Positions 24,843 through 32,841 of a stretch of DNA of 32,841 bases are shown in pieces. Under the pieces are notes generated by a model that saw nothing but the letters and a program-made list of their open reading frames with translations, was not told where the DNA came from and did no database searches. Within the stretch, counting starts at the first letter, position 1. Every line of letters begins with the position of its first letter. Source of the stretch: UBA4661 sp002405405 (GTDB lineage Bacteria; Bacteroidota; Ignavibacteria; Kapaibacteriales; UBA4661); assembly GCA_036847245.1 (NCBI GenBank), contig DAIUAL010000011.1, positions 1 to 32,841 on the forward strand, given 5' to 3'. The translations under genes were made by a program, and so were the position numbers.

Positions 24843-25566
24843 ATTTCATGGAATCGGGAAGTGGTTCGGCAACTTTACTACGAACAAATTCCATAAATGC
24901 TTTTTCTTCTTCGCGTGTATCAATCGGCGGTACGGTAATGGGATCGCCAAAGACAACACGAATTGTTCCCTTCCGAAACTCGAAAGAATCGGGTGCCATA
25001 ATATCGCGTGCGCCAATGACGGATATAGGAACAATTTGTTTTCCTGCCTTCGTTGCAATCAAAAAAGCACCGCGCTTAAAAGGACCGAGCTTGCCGGTGC
25101 GGGAGCGTGTGCCCTCGGCAAAGATGACGGTGTCGTTATTGCCCTGCATAAGTGCAACAGCTTTTTCGATATTCTGAGAATTATCACGCTTTTTACTGTC
25201 GCGGTCGATGCCTACTGCCGGTGATGACGCAATTGCCCAGCCGAGAATAGGAATTTTTTCTAAAGATTTACGATAGATAAACAGACATCGCCGACCTGTT
25301 GCCCATATCGCCGGAATATCAAATAAGCTGGTATGATTCGATACGAGAATATACCCTTCATTGGGATCAAGTTTTTCCATGCCTTCGATCTGTAATGTGA
25401 TATCAGCGGCACGGAGAATACCTTGTGTCCATAAGGGACCACACTTGAAGAAGAGTTTGAAACTTTGATACTTGTCGAACCAAATATACACCAACAGCAT
25501 GAAAGGGTGAATTAAGGTTGCGTACAAGATTTTGAGGAGTGTCCAAAGCGTCCGTATTTTAATCAT
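24841..25566 (-). CDS. plsC: 1-acyl-sn-glycerol-3-phosphate acyltransferase (PlsC-like)
   Basis: A 241-residue membrane-bound acyltransferase that adds the second acyl chain to lysophosphatidic acid during phospholipid synthesis. Motif I is NHTSLFD (H78, D83), motif III is FAEGTRSRTGKLGPFKRGAF (E151-S155), and IVPISVIG follows. An N-terminal hydrophobic segment (about 8-30) anchors it to the inner membrane. ATG 25566 gives the usual N terminus; an in-frame ATG at 25650 adds 28 unconserved residues. It is divergent from the methyltransferase gene at 25735. The exact acyl acceptor cannot be read from the sequence; a lysophospholipid other than LPA is possible. Confidence 0.88.
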   Translation of the reverse strand: MIKIRTLWTLLKILYATLIHPFMLLVYIWFDKYQSFKLFFKCGPLWTQGILRAADITLQIEGMEKLDPNEGYILVSNHTSLFDIPAIWATGRRCLFIYRKSLEKIPILGWAIASSPAVGIDRDSKKRDNSQNIEKAVALMQGNNDTVIFAEGTRSRTGKLGPFKRGAFLIATKAGKQIVPISVIGARDIMAPDSFEFRKGTIRVVFGDPITVPPIDTREEEKAFMEFVRSKVAEPLPDSMK

Positions 25567-25652
25567 GATCGGTACAATGTGTAGAAAATGAACAAGAGCA
25601 AAGTGCCGAAGCAAGCATCGTTGCTGTGTACGCACAAAGAAGAAAACCAATT

Positions 25653-25660
25653 CAAAGTTA
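25653..25660 (-). promoter_or_regulatory. Candidate -7 element (TAACTTTG) for the acyltransferase gene
   Basis: Minus-strand TAACTTTG fits TAnnTTTG and would give a leader of about 80 bases before ATG 25566. I see no matching -33 TTG at the usual distance. Confidence 0.25.
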
Positions 25661-25734
25661 CGGCTTTCAACGTGTTTGACCGATAGCGAGCCAAGAAAAA
25701 ATCATGGACAATTCTTATAACATCTGACATAGGT

Positions 25735-26382
25735 ATGATGAAAAATAATCTCAACAACAAAAAGGTGAATCTTCCCGGCTATTGGTCAGAACGCTACCAA
25801 ACAGGTGCGGCACAGTGGGACCTCGGTACAGAAACCGCCGTATTTCGTGCTTGTATAGAGCGTGGAATATTACCTGTTAAGCCACAAGAGCAGGCAAGTG
25901 CACCACGTCTGTGGTTGCCGGGGTGTGGTTATGGACATGATGCTATCCTTTTTGCACAAGCAGGATACGCCGTAACGGCAATGGATTTTGCACCTGAACC
26001 TCTTGCATACCTGAAGGATATGGCATGGCACAAGCACTGTCCGATAGACATTGCTCATCTTGATATTTTTGATGTCTTGCCGCAGTATGCAGGTACTTTT
26101 GATATAGTTGTGGAATACACATGCTTTTGCGCTATCGATCCGGCACGTAGAGGAGAGTATGCAGATATTCTTTCTCAAACCCTCAAGCATGGTGGTTGTG
26201 TAGTGGCATTACTATTTCCAACAGATAGTACGGTGCCCGCACCGCCGTATCCGGTGGATATTGATGCAACTATCGAACTGTTTGCTCAATATGATCTTTT
26301 TTGTTCGTATCGGGAAATTCCCACAGAGTCGCACCCCAAGCGGCTCGGACGCGAAGAACTGGTAATCTTCATCAAGCAATGA
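25735..26382 (+). CDS. TPMT-like SAM-dependent methyltransferase
   Basis: A 215-residue class I methyltransferase of the thiopurine S-methyltransferase family. WSERYQTGAAQWDLG at 17-31 is the family's opening block. SAM-binding motif I is LWLPGCGYGHDAI (59-71), followed by VTAMDFAPEP. The characteristic YTCFCAIDPARRGEY lies at 128-142. Bacterial members methylate sulfur, selenium, halide or other small nucleophiles; the substrate here is unknown. Two ATG codons (25735, 25738) are possible starts. It is divergent from plsC and convergent with the porin gene 53 bases downstream. Confidence 0.88.
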   Translation: MMKNNLNNKKVNLPGYWSERYQTGAAQWDLGTETAVFRACIERGILPVKPQEQASAPRLWLPGCGYGHDAILFAQAGYAVTAMDFAPEPLAYLKDMAWHKHCPIDIAHLDIFDVLPQYAGTFDIVVEYTCFCAIDPARRGEYADILSQTLKHGGCVVALLFPTDSTVPAPPYPVDIDATIELFAQYDLFCSYREIPTESHPKRLGREELVIFIKQ

Positions 26383-26435
26383 GCACCGAAGAAACAAACT
26401 TAAGAGTCAATATGTCCAGCAATATATCGCGACGA

Positions 26436-27656
26436 CTACAAAGCAAATTCTACCTGCAAACGTGCTTGCAGTGTTTTGGAGGTACGTGATGTTGTTGGGA
26501 TAAACTGCGTGATATAACTAAAATCCGACATGACTTTGAGGTCATGTCCTGACAAGTACTGTGCAAGACATAGTACATAATCGTTGCGTTCGCCGGTCAA
26601 ACGTGCAATTTCAGGGGAAGGGGTAACGAGCGTATAACGTGCTCCTACTTGCAATCCGGAGGGAAAAATGTAGGTGCTTTGCATGTTAAAGCCCATACCA
26701 TTATACACAAAGCGAATATCATTGGTATTGTTTGGATTGATACTGAGAGGATTCTCCGAAAAACGCCGAAAGTACTCTGCCGACACCGACCACCCATTGT
26801 ATTTCCAAAGAGCATCCGCAATAAAGGTGTTGATGGTAACAGGTCGAAAGAGATCAATACAAAGTTGCCCACCTGTGCGCGTAGTGATTGTATTAGCCGA
26901 ATAAACAGCAGCAATGGCAAAGCGGGGTGTCGGTTCTCGATACAAATCGCTCTCGCTGTTATCACCATCTTCATGAAATTTGCCAAAGGGCTGAATTTCT
27001 ACACGACCTGTAATCGCATTGCCCGGTGTGGCAATACGATTGCGCCCTTCGCCATTGGTAAGTGCAAGCGCATTTTTCAAGACGATATTGCCCAAAACAG
27101 CTTCATGGCGAAGGGTAACACCAATATCACGATCAAGATTAAAAACTGCATTAGCATTGGAGCGATCAACAAATTCTTGTCGTTGTGAAGACACGACACG
27201 CTGGCGGTTACCGGGTACTTTCGACTGACCAAAGTCTATTTGCCATCCTTCAGCGAAACGCCATTGCAGAACAGCATCGCGCAGGACACCAGGATTATCA
27301 GTCAATGTATTGCGTTGTGATTCCATATCACGATTGCTCGCGTTGAATTGTACTTTGTAGAGTAGCTTCGGTGAAAAAAGAAATCCTTCAAAGCGTAGGC
27401 GTAATCGCTGAATATAGGTTTCCCAAATACCATTGGTAAATGTCTCTGCATCGGTACGTGCCTGCGAGAGCGTTTGTACACGTAGGCGAAATTGCAGTGA
27501 AAAACTACTATCGGCGGTCATGACATTGACACCCTTGCCGAGCTTTGCCCATACAACTGTCGAGGCAGTGGTAGCAGGTAGTATGCTTTGGGAGAAGATA
27601 GCAGGCGACCATAATGACAGTAGTGCCACAAGAAGGAGAGTGCTATAATGCTTCAT
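26436..27656 (-). CDS. Phosphate-selective porin O/P-type outer-membrane protein
   Basis: A 406-residue beta-barrel protein with a signal peptide (MKHYSTLLL, hydrophobic, cleavage near AIFSQ). Porin O/P features include FSLQFRLRVQ, IQRLRLRFEGFLFSPKLLYK, VQFNASNRD, LRDAVLQWRFAEGWQIDFGQ and KVPGNRQRVVSSQRQEFVDR, then repeated amphipathic strands and a last strand LQARLQVEFAL ending in a hydrophobic residue. It lies in the outer membrane. Phosphate selectivity is the family name and cannot be shown here. ATG 27656 gives the signal peptide. A candidate promoter lies at 27750. Confidence 0.83.
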   Translation of the reverse strand: MKHYSTLLLVALLSLWSPAIFSQSILPATTASTVVWAKLGKGVNVMTADSSFSLQFRLRVQTLSQARTDAETFTNGIWETYIQRLRLRFEGFLFSPKLLYKVQFNASNRDMESQRNTLTDNPGVLRDAVLQWRFAEGWQIDFGQSKVPGNRQRVVSSQRQEFVDRSNANAVFNLDRDIGVTLRHEAVLGNIVLKNALALTNGEGRNRIATPGNAITGRVEIQPFGKFHEDGDNSESDLYREPTPRFAIAAVYSANTITTRTGGQLCIDLFRPVTINTFIADALWKYNGWSVSAEYFRRFSENPLSINPNNTNDIRFVYNGMGFNMQSTYIFPSGLQVGARYTLVTPSPEIARLTGERNDYVLCLAQYLSGHDLKVMSDFSYITQFIPTTSRTSKTLQARLQVEFAL

Positions 27657-27749
27657 ATAGCCATAGAAAAGGAGTGCGTTATGGGGGCTTGAACAAACGA
27701 AACTTTCTTTGACATGAAGTTCGTTGTTTGTATAAAATGTTCTCACTGC

Positions 27750-27757
27750 AAATATAC
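27750..27757 (-). promoter_or_regulatory. Candidate -7 element (TATATTTG) for the porin gene
   Basis: Minus-strand TATATTTG, identical to the box upstream of the Nfu gene, 93 bases before the porin ATG and just downstream of the GH57 terminator. No TTG lies at the ideal -33 distance. Confidence 0.4.
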
Positions 27758-27786
27758 ACTAATCAAGAGGAGGTCTGATAAACAAA

Positions 27787-27819
27787 CAAGCGCGCTACAG
27801 AAAGTCTGTAACGCGCTTG
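27787..27819 (-). terminator. Rho-independent terminator after the GH57 gene
   Basis: CAAGCGCGCTACAGA pairs with TCTGTAACGCGCTTG (15 positions, one mismatch) around an AAG loop. On the minus strand it is followed by TTTGTTTAT. It lies 35 bases beyond the GH57 stop. Confidence 0.8.
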
Positions 27820-27853
27820 AACACGGCGAAGTGAAGAAGAATGTCTTGTAAGT

Positions 27854-29695
27854 TTATTTTTTCGCACTACCTTTTTTAGCGGGTGCTTTGGCTGTGCCTG
27901 TTTTCTTTGCCGATGCAACAGAAGTCGTCTTTCCGGTTTTTGGTGCAGACGATTTCTTACGTTCGACAAGCGACTCTTTATTCCACCACTCTAAACGAAT
28001 TTCAGTAAAGATGGAGTTAAGCTGTTCTATTGCTGCCAAGTCTGAAAGATTATGGTCGGATAACGACTCGCCTTTACGAAGCAATTCTACCATTTCGCAA
28101 AGCTTTGTAAAATCGGAGTAATGAAAGAGATAGCGCCGCTCGGCATAATCACGTGCAGACCAATTGGTAATCAAGAATTGCCAGTCGCTCGCTTGTAAAA
28201 GCAAGAGTTCGCGAAGTGCTTGCAACAAAATACGATGTTCAATGTCGCTGAGTTCGGCAACAGGTTTTTCACTCATCAGTTTGTCGAAACGCGATTCGCA
28301 ATCATACATGAGTTGCCATGTCCATTGTGTGTCTTTGTTGATCCACACTTCATGATGCCCTCCGGCACCCCATGAAGATTCGGGCATGCGCATCACTTCG
28401 CGAGGTTTCATTTTATCAAGTTCTTCCGAGGCAGTCGCAACATTCACGTATGGAGAATAGTGTAAGCCACGCAAGAGGAGTTTGATAAAGTATGGTCCTT
28501 CGAACCACCAGTGTCCGAAGAGTTCGGTATCAAAGGGCAAACACAAGGTTGCATCTTTACCGGATTGCTGTTTATAATGGCGGACAGTACCTTCGATACA
28601 TTGCACAAAGTGGTGTGCTTGCTTTTCGAGCTTGCCCCATACCCAATCAGGATTGTAAGGTTGCTTGTACTGCATATCAACTTTCGCATCCGTTACACGC
28701 CAGTATCGCAATGACGAACGGTAATGTTTCTTGTGGAAATCCAAGAAGTCAGGTTCGCCCGGATACCCTTTCTCACCACTCCATACTTGCATGGCAACTT
28801 CTTGATGGCGAGTGAATGCTACAGCTGTTCCTTTGGATAAATCACCATCGGAACTGACATTGTAGATATTCATCGAGGATGTATCAAAGTTGAAATGATA
28901 CGGCTTAAACTCGCTTGAATAGAAGTTGATTAAGCGTTTGTGTCCATCTTCTTCGGCAATCAAACCCAGCGGTTGCGCGCGCCCGGTACTGCCTTGATCG
29001 ACCACAAAAAACTCAATGCCATGTTCGGATAAGAATGTTTCAACACCCGGTCGATAGCGTGGTACTTGGTGATGCGGGCTAAGCAAGTATGTGCGCCACT
29101 CATAGCCGGGGCGATAGGCACATTCGGGAATCCATGTGCCACGCGGTGAGCGACCAAAATGCTTTTTGTAATTCTCGACCGATGCTTTCACTTGCATGTT
29201 GATGCTTTTGTCATTACCCAGCAAAGGATAATAGCCATGCGTAACGCCACAGGTCATGATCTCAATAGCGCCTCGGTCTTGCAAAGAACGCAAACCACCA
29301 ACAACAGATTTGTTGTATTTGTTAATAAACTCTTGTTTGCGTGTTTCGAACCATTCTGCCCACATTTTTGCAAGTGGGGCAAAGTGCGCTTCATTGCGGT
29401 CATTACGGAAAAACTCATAATCCACTTTTGCGGCTTCGATTTTTTGATCGCAATAGCGAATAAAAATTTCAGGGAGTTCAGGATGTTCTAATTGCTCGCA
29501 AAGAACGGGCGAAATATCCAGCGAAACTTTTGCCGCAATGCTCTCATCAAGGAGCTCATTAAAACAATTCATCAGAGGTATATAGCACTCAGCAATGGCT
29601 TCGCAAAGCCAATCGGTACCATGAGGCCATTCACCATGATGAACAACGTATGGTAGATGCGTGTGGAGAACCAGCACAAGATTTCCTGCGTACAT
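27854..29695 (-). CDS. GH57 / DUF1957 1,4-alpha-glucan branching enzyme with Lys/Ala-rich tail
   Basis: A 613-residue cytoplasmic glycoside hydrolase of family 57, probably a branching enzyme that makes alpha-1,6 branches in glycogen. It opens with LVLHTHLPYVVHHGEWPHG (the family HTHLPY motif, residues 8-26). The predicted nucleophile is E191 in TWIPECAYRPGYE and the acid/base is D389 in LPFDTELFGHWWFEG. The DUF1957-type C-terminal helices follow (about 440-560). The last about 35 residues are a basic tail of Lys, Ala, Ser, Thr and Pro (KKTGTAKAPAKKGSAKK), not part of the catalytic fold. ATG 29695 (MYAGNLVLVL) is the natural start. No other glycogen gene is adjacent. Confidence 0.88.
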   Translation of the reverse strand: MYAGNLVLVLHTHLPYVVHHGEWPHGTDWLCEAIAECYIPLMNCFNELLDESIAAKVSLDISPVLCEQLEHPELPEIFIRYCDQKIEAAKVDYEFFRNDRNEAHFAPLAKMWAEWFETRKQEFINKYNKSVVGGLRSLQDRGAIEIMTCGVTHGYYPLLGNDKSINMQVKASVENYKKHFGRSPRGTWIPECAYRPGYEWRTYLLSPHHQVPRYRPGVETFLSEHGIEFFVVDQGSTGRAQPLGLIAEEDGHKRLINFYSSEFKPYHFNFDTSSMNIYNVSSDGDLSKGTAVAFTRHQEVAMQVWSGEKGYPGEPDFLDFHKKHYRSSLRYWRVTDAKVDMQYKQPYNPDWVWGKLEKQAHHFVQCIEGTVRHYKQQSGKDATLCLPFDTELFGHWWFEGPYFIKLLLRGLHYSPYVNVATASEELDKMKPREVMRMPESSWGAGGHHEVWINKDTQWTWQLMYDCESRFDKLMSEKPVAELSDIEHRILLQALRELLLLQASDWQFLITNWSARDYAERRYLFHYSDFTKLCEMVELLRKGESLSDHNLSDLAAIEQLNSIFTEIRLEWWNKESLVERKKSSAPKTGKTTSVASAKKTGTAKAPAKKGSAKK

Positions 29696-29899
29696 AGACT
29701 TAACAGAACATGTGAAAGAAACGGTGAGTAGTAAAAAAGATGGAATGTTCCGAATGAGCAAAAGAAATACTGTGCATTGGCAGAGGATAAAAGCAAGGAA
29801 AGTATTGTACCACGCACACGATTGTAAGATAGAGTAAAAAAATCTCTTTTGCCAATTATTCCTACACGGTGTAGAGGAGCCTCGATATGGAGATTGCTC

Positions 29900-31060
29900 C
29901 TACCGCGCTACCACGACACTCTGCGTGTGCAGAATACGACCACCCGATACGATTTGCACAGCATACACGCCGCTTGCAAGTCCCGTACTTGCTATCGGCA
30001 AAGTAGTTGTACCAGCCGATAAACGTTGCCCTTGTGCAAGCACAGCTACGGTCTGCCCCAGCATATTGACAAGGCGAATATCAGCAGTGAGTGGCGAAGG
30101 TGTTGTAATAGTCATCGTTGCTTGACCCTCAACCGGTTGTGGTACAATCTGCACTTGCAAACGCTCCGGTTGGGTTGTGCTACTGACTGATGTGGTATTG
30201 GTTGTACTCGCAAAATTGTAGTAGCGCATAAACTGATTCGATTGTAATACTCCACCCAATAGATTTGGAGCAGAAGAAAAAGGTGCTTGAAGAATGCCGC
30301 CAAATGGCGGACGGAGAATACTGGTCAGCGATTGACGAAGTGCGTTGCCAAAACCAGTCGATTGCCATTTCAGGCGAATACGAGTATAAACATAAGCCCC
30401 TACGACCAACTCACCGACACATCCGCCAAGATGAATATCACGCACCCAAGCATCACGAATCGGGAAACCCTGCTGTACGAACACTACAAGCGCACTGTCT
30501 ATCATTTGCATAAAGCGTAGCGAAGGATTATTATTTGCTATAGTAAAAACGAAATAACTCAATGAATCTTGTGGATCGAGGAGCGGTTCGGTGGGAATAG
30601 TTGCTACACGTGAATCCCTAATGTCAGCTTGCAGAGAAAAGAGTGAGTTGCCTAGAAAATAAGGATGCGACCAATCACTACCATTACCACACCAAGGAGG
30701 ATCAATAACGGGAGAAATACCTACGACGCCGATGTGTGCAATTACTCCCGACGACCACGAAAATGTTGTACGTGGTGTTTGAGTAGTTAGTATTGCACGT
30801 GTCGTTGAAATAAGGGAGTTCGATGAAAAAATCGATGAAAAAGACGATGGAAAAAGTGATGATGATAGAGTAATCTGCACCGTACAAGAAGTAAGTGTTC
30901 CGTTATTGATTTCAGCAATACCGATGGTACACGATGAGGCGGTAATTGCGTCAGCAATGACTCTAATTGGTCGAACTTGTGCACAGCAAAATTTGTGCGT
31001 AGTAGATAGAATACACAACAGCAAAACTATTTTCATCAAGAAGCGTGAAAAGGAAGACAT
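29900..31060 (-). CDS. Secreted protein with T9SS C-terminal sorting domain
   Basis: About 386 residues with a signal peptide (MSSFSRFLMKIVLLLC..., cleavage near FCCAQ) and a beta-rich body I do not recognise. The last about 85 residues form a type A T9SS sorting domain: VQIVPQPVEGQATMTI, then IRLVNMLGQTVAVLAQG, GTTTLPIASTGLASGVYAVQIV, and a basic end ILHTQSVVVAR. It is expected to cross the outer membrane by type IX secretion and be attached or released at the cell surface. The start could also be the internal ATG at 31036, since neither has a clear ribosome binding site. The terminator of the upstream protease gene lies between the two genes. Confidence 0.75.
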   Translation of the reverse strand: MSSFSRFLMKIVLLLCILSTTHKFCCAQVRPIRVIADAITASSCTIGIAEINNGTLTSCTVQITLSSSLFPSSFSSIFSSNSLISTTRAILTTQTPRTTFSWSSGVIAHIGVVGISPVIDPPWCGNGSDWSHPYFLGNSLFSLQADIRDSRVATIPTEPLLDPQDSLSYFVFTIANNNPSLRFMQMIDSALVVFVQQGFPIRDAWVRDIHLGGCVGELVVGAYVYTRIRLKWQSTGFGNALRQSLTSILRPPFGGILQAPFSSAPNLLGGVLQSNQFMRYYNFASTTNTTSVSSTTQPERLQVQIVPQPVEGQATMTITTPSPLTADIRLVNMLGQTVAVLAQGQRLSAGTTTLPIASTGLASGVYAVQIVSGGRILHTQSVVVAR

Positions 31061-31093
31061 AAGGAGTAGCTGAATATCTATGAGAAAAAACAG

Positions 31094-31124
31094 ATGTGGT
31101 AGCATGGAAAACATGCTACCACAT
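31094..31124 (-). terminator. Rho-independent terminator after the T9SS protease gene
   Basis: A perfect 13-bp stem, ATGTGGTAGCATG paired with CATGCTACCACAT, with a five-base loop. On the minus strand it is followed by CTGTTTTTTCTC. It sits eight bases beyond the protease stop and ahead of the next minus-strand gene. Confidence 0.88.
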
Positions 31125-31131
31125 ACAAGAT

Positions 31132-32841
31132 CTATTTTGCAACAATAAATTGTTTGCCTACTGTCGCAATTTTATTATTGTTGGACTTACCTGTTACCAT
31201 GAGATAATAACTTCCACTAGGCAAATCTTGAACATTTATATGAAAATCGAATGTCGCAGAAGCATTACCTTCAAAAACCTCTTTAACCACATTTTGTGCT
31301 GAATTAAAAATCTGAATTGCATACTGATTTATATCTACCGATTGTATCTGCGCGTGGAGATTATCAGTAACTGGATTCGGATAAATACGAATCTGCATAT
31401 TTGATCTTGATGGCATGGCACCTTCATCGTCAATCAATAGCTTGTTTTGACTGTTGTTGTCTGCATTGCCCCCCCAACATCCAAATGGGAAAGAATAACA
31501 TGGAGGATATTGAGCACCACTAAGTATTCCGGTAGATGATGATGAACCCGGTGCTAGATACTCTCTAATGCCATACACATGATTCCATGCCAGCCGAAAT
31601 GGATTAATAATATCAAGACGAGTACCATCAGAAATTTTGGGGTATAAACAAACCATTCCTTCCGCGTAAAGATTGCCATGATTTGTGCCAACGAGATTAC
31701 CATCAAGGTTATAATTGCCGCCACCTGACGAATAATTCCATGTCCTGCCAAATGTGTTTTCAATAAAAAACTGATTGTCAGGTATATCAGATACAATTGT
31801 TCCTCTACGCACTTTCATTCTATCCGCCCAAGGGAATGATAATCCCCTGATTAAGTCACCTATGCTATACTCAGTAGTCCATCCTGCATACCAAGCGTCT
31901 AATGGTGCTCCGTATGCACGCACAAGGGCAAAATCGCTTATATCATTACCTGCACCCTGTGTTAAGAGATCACATCCATAATAATCCTCTACCGTAGCAG
32001 AAGTTCCTACACCGGGGATATTTTCATAATTGTAGCGAAACACGGCAGTTCCGATATTTGCCATTGCGCCAGTATGTGATACGGTCAGCACATAATTCTC
32101 CGGGCGGTAGCGTCCCCGATCCCAAACAAATGGTCCGTTATTGTTAATCAATGTTGCCGAGAATGCAGATCCTGTTGAAGGTTTGATGATTTGCACTGCT
32201 GATTTTTTAAGTAATTGCATATCATTATTCAGTCCTGATAAAGGATCAGTTCCCGCCATACATGGTAGCACATCTGTCGCACCAGGTCCGCAAGGCGCAC
32301 CACAAGTGCCACTATAGTTCCCACCCCAATTGGCTGTAGTTGTTTTGCCTTTTACGGAGTTGCTTTGTGACACCTCGTTGAATGTACCAATGCGCTCATA
32401 GCCAAAGGTGATCGTCTCAAAGACTATCGTAGCCGCGGGCTTATTTTTGTTTTGTGCAAGCGATTGTGGCTCATAATACTCGAAAATCATCGTACTACCA
32501 CTCAGTGGTGCAATAGCAAATTGCTTTGTTTTGCCTTTGCGTATGTCGCAGTGTTCGGAGGTGTAGTATTGCGCCATATCGCGCCGTTCGGCATTCTCCG
32601 TGCTATACACATACAGTTTTGAGCCAACAGGCAGGTCAAACTCTTCAAACACAAAACTCATATTCACCGCATTCGGCGAAGAAACAACCAAACGCCACAC
32701 CTTGTCGCCATTGGGCAAAGTCTCCCATGTACCATTTTTCTTCATATCAAGTTTGTCATTGCCCTTAAGCGGAATCGTCACCCCATACTCCAAATCCAAA
32801 CCAGAGAAAACAGGTGGTTGTTTGTCGCGTTGGCGACGTGT
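31132..32841 (-). CDS. Trypsin-fold (lysyl-endopeptidase-like) T9SS protease, 5' end outside window
   Basis: The frame is open to the window edge, so the N terminus is missing; 569 residues are visible. An N-terminal beta domain (WRLVVSSPNAVNMSFVFEEF, KLYVYSTENAERRD) resembles those of secreted lysyl-endopeptidase-like proteases. The likely triad is His in VLTVSHTGAM (codon at 32074-32076), Asp in NDISDFALV, and Ser in WNYSSGGGNY before LDGNLVGTNHG (Ser codon at 31726-31728). Canonical relatives read TAAHC and GSSGSP, so the motifs are changed and the Cys beside the His is gone. The C terminus is a T9SS sorting domain (MQIRIYPNPVTDNLHAQI, SGSYYLMVTG, KQFIVAK). Activity is plausible but not certain. 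Confidence 0.8.
   Translation of the reverse strand, partial: TRRQRDKQPPVFSGLDLEYGVTIPLKGNDKLDMKKNGTWETLPNGDKVWRLVVSSPNAVNMSFVFEEFDLPVGSKLYVYSTENAERRDMAQYYTSEHCDIRKGKTKQFAIAPLSGSTMIFEYYEPQSLAQNKNKPAATIVFETITFGYERIGTFNEVSQSNSVKGKTTTANWGGNYSGTCGAPCGPGATDVLPCMAGTDPLSGLNNDMQLLKKSAVQIIKPSTGSAFSATLINNNGPFVWDRGRYRPENYVLTVSHTGAMANIGTAVFRYNYENIPGVGTSATVEDYYGCDLLTQGAGNDISDFALVRAYGAPLDAWYAGWTTEYSIGDLIRGLSFPWADRMKVRRGTIVSDIPDNQFFIENTFGRTWNYSSGGGNYNLDGNLVGTNHGNLYAEGMVCLYPKISDGTRLDIINPFRLAWNHVYGIREYLAPGSSSSTGILSGAQYPPCYSFPFGCWGGNADNNSQNKLLIDDEGAMPSRSNMQIRIYPNPVTDNLHAQIQSVDINQYAIQIFNSAQNVVKEVFEGNASATFDFHINVQDLPSGSYYLMVTGKSNNNKIATVGKQFIVAK

Noticed and set aside
29862..29875. Small palindrome CTACACGGTGTAG between GH57 and the T9SS gene
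   Set aside because: Five to six pairs, no T-run; insufficient for a terminator or operator call.

Overview
The window is about 32.8 kb of densely coded, moderately AT-rich bacterial DNA with no rRNA, tRNA, phage, insertion sequence or CRISPR array that I can see. It suggests a Bacteroidota/Chlorobi-group organism, possibly a Kapabacteria- or Ignavibacteria-like lineage. The grounds are two secreted proteins ending in type IX secretion (T9SS) sorting domains, a phosphate-selective porin O/P-type beta-barrel, several lipoproteins with DUF4397- or DUF4197-type domains, weak or absent Shine-Dalgarno sites, and a few TAnnTTTG-type -7 elements. The exact lineage is inference.

Left part (1-5011, + strand): the damaged 3' end of an LD-carboxypeptidase gene, a four-helix DUF4149-like membrane protein, a small lipoprotein, an exported DUF4197 protein with a long Thr/Lys linker, a TPR protein whose 18-bp tandem repeat is broken by a 100-N assembly gap, and an MqnA-like binding-fold protein. 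Middle left (5049-11867): a Nfu-type Fe-S scaffold (-), radC, a PAP2 phosphatase (-), an orphan transmembrane histidine kinase, murF, mraY and a small exported protein.

Centre (11913-18841): the most unusual region. Two consecutive modules each pair a soluble multi-PAS histidine kinase with a protein whose receiver domain sits in front of its own HisKA-like and ATPase domains. None of the four has a recognisable output domain. In the second module the receiver's phosphoacceptor aspartate is replaced by tyrosine (Y52), although the rest of the receiver is intact. The arrangement looks like a duplicated phosphorelay in which one receiver has become phosphorylation-independent.

Right part (18954-32841): an exported M1 metallopeptidase with a strong terminator, a GNAT acetyltransferase, a DUF4397-type lipoprotein (-), a short AlbA_2-type protein (-), a PlsC-like acyltransferase (-), a TPMT-like methyltransferase (+), a porin (-), a GH57/DUF1957 glucan branching enzyme with a Lys/Ala-rich tail (-), and two T9SS cargo proteins (-). 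The last of these is a trypsin-fold protease that runs off the window edge. Clear hairpin terminators separate several of these units. No intergenic stretch exceeds about 300 bases.
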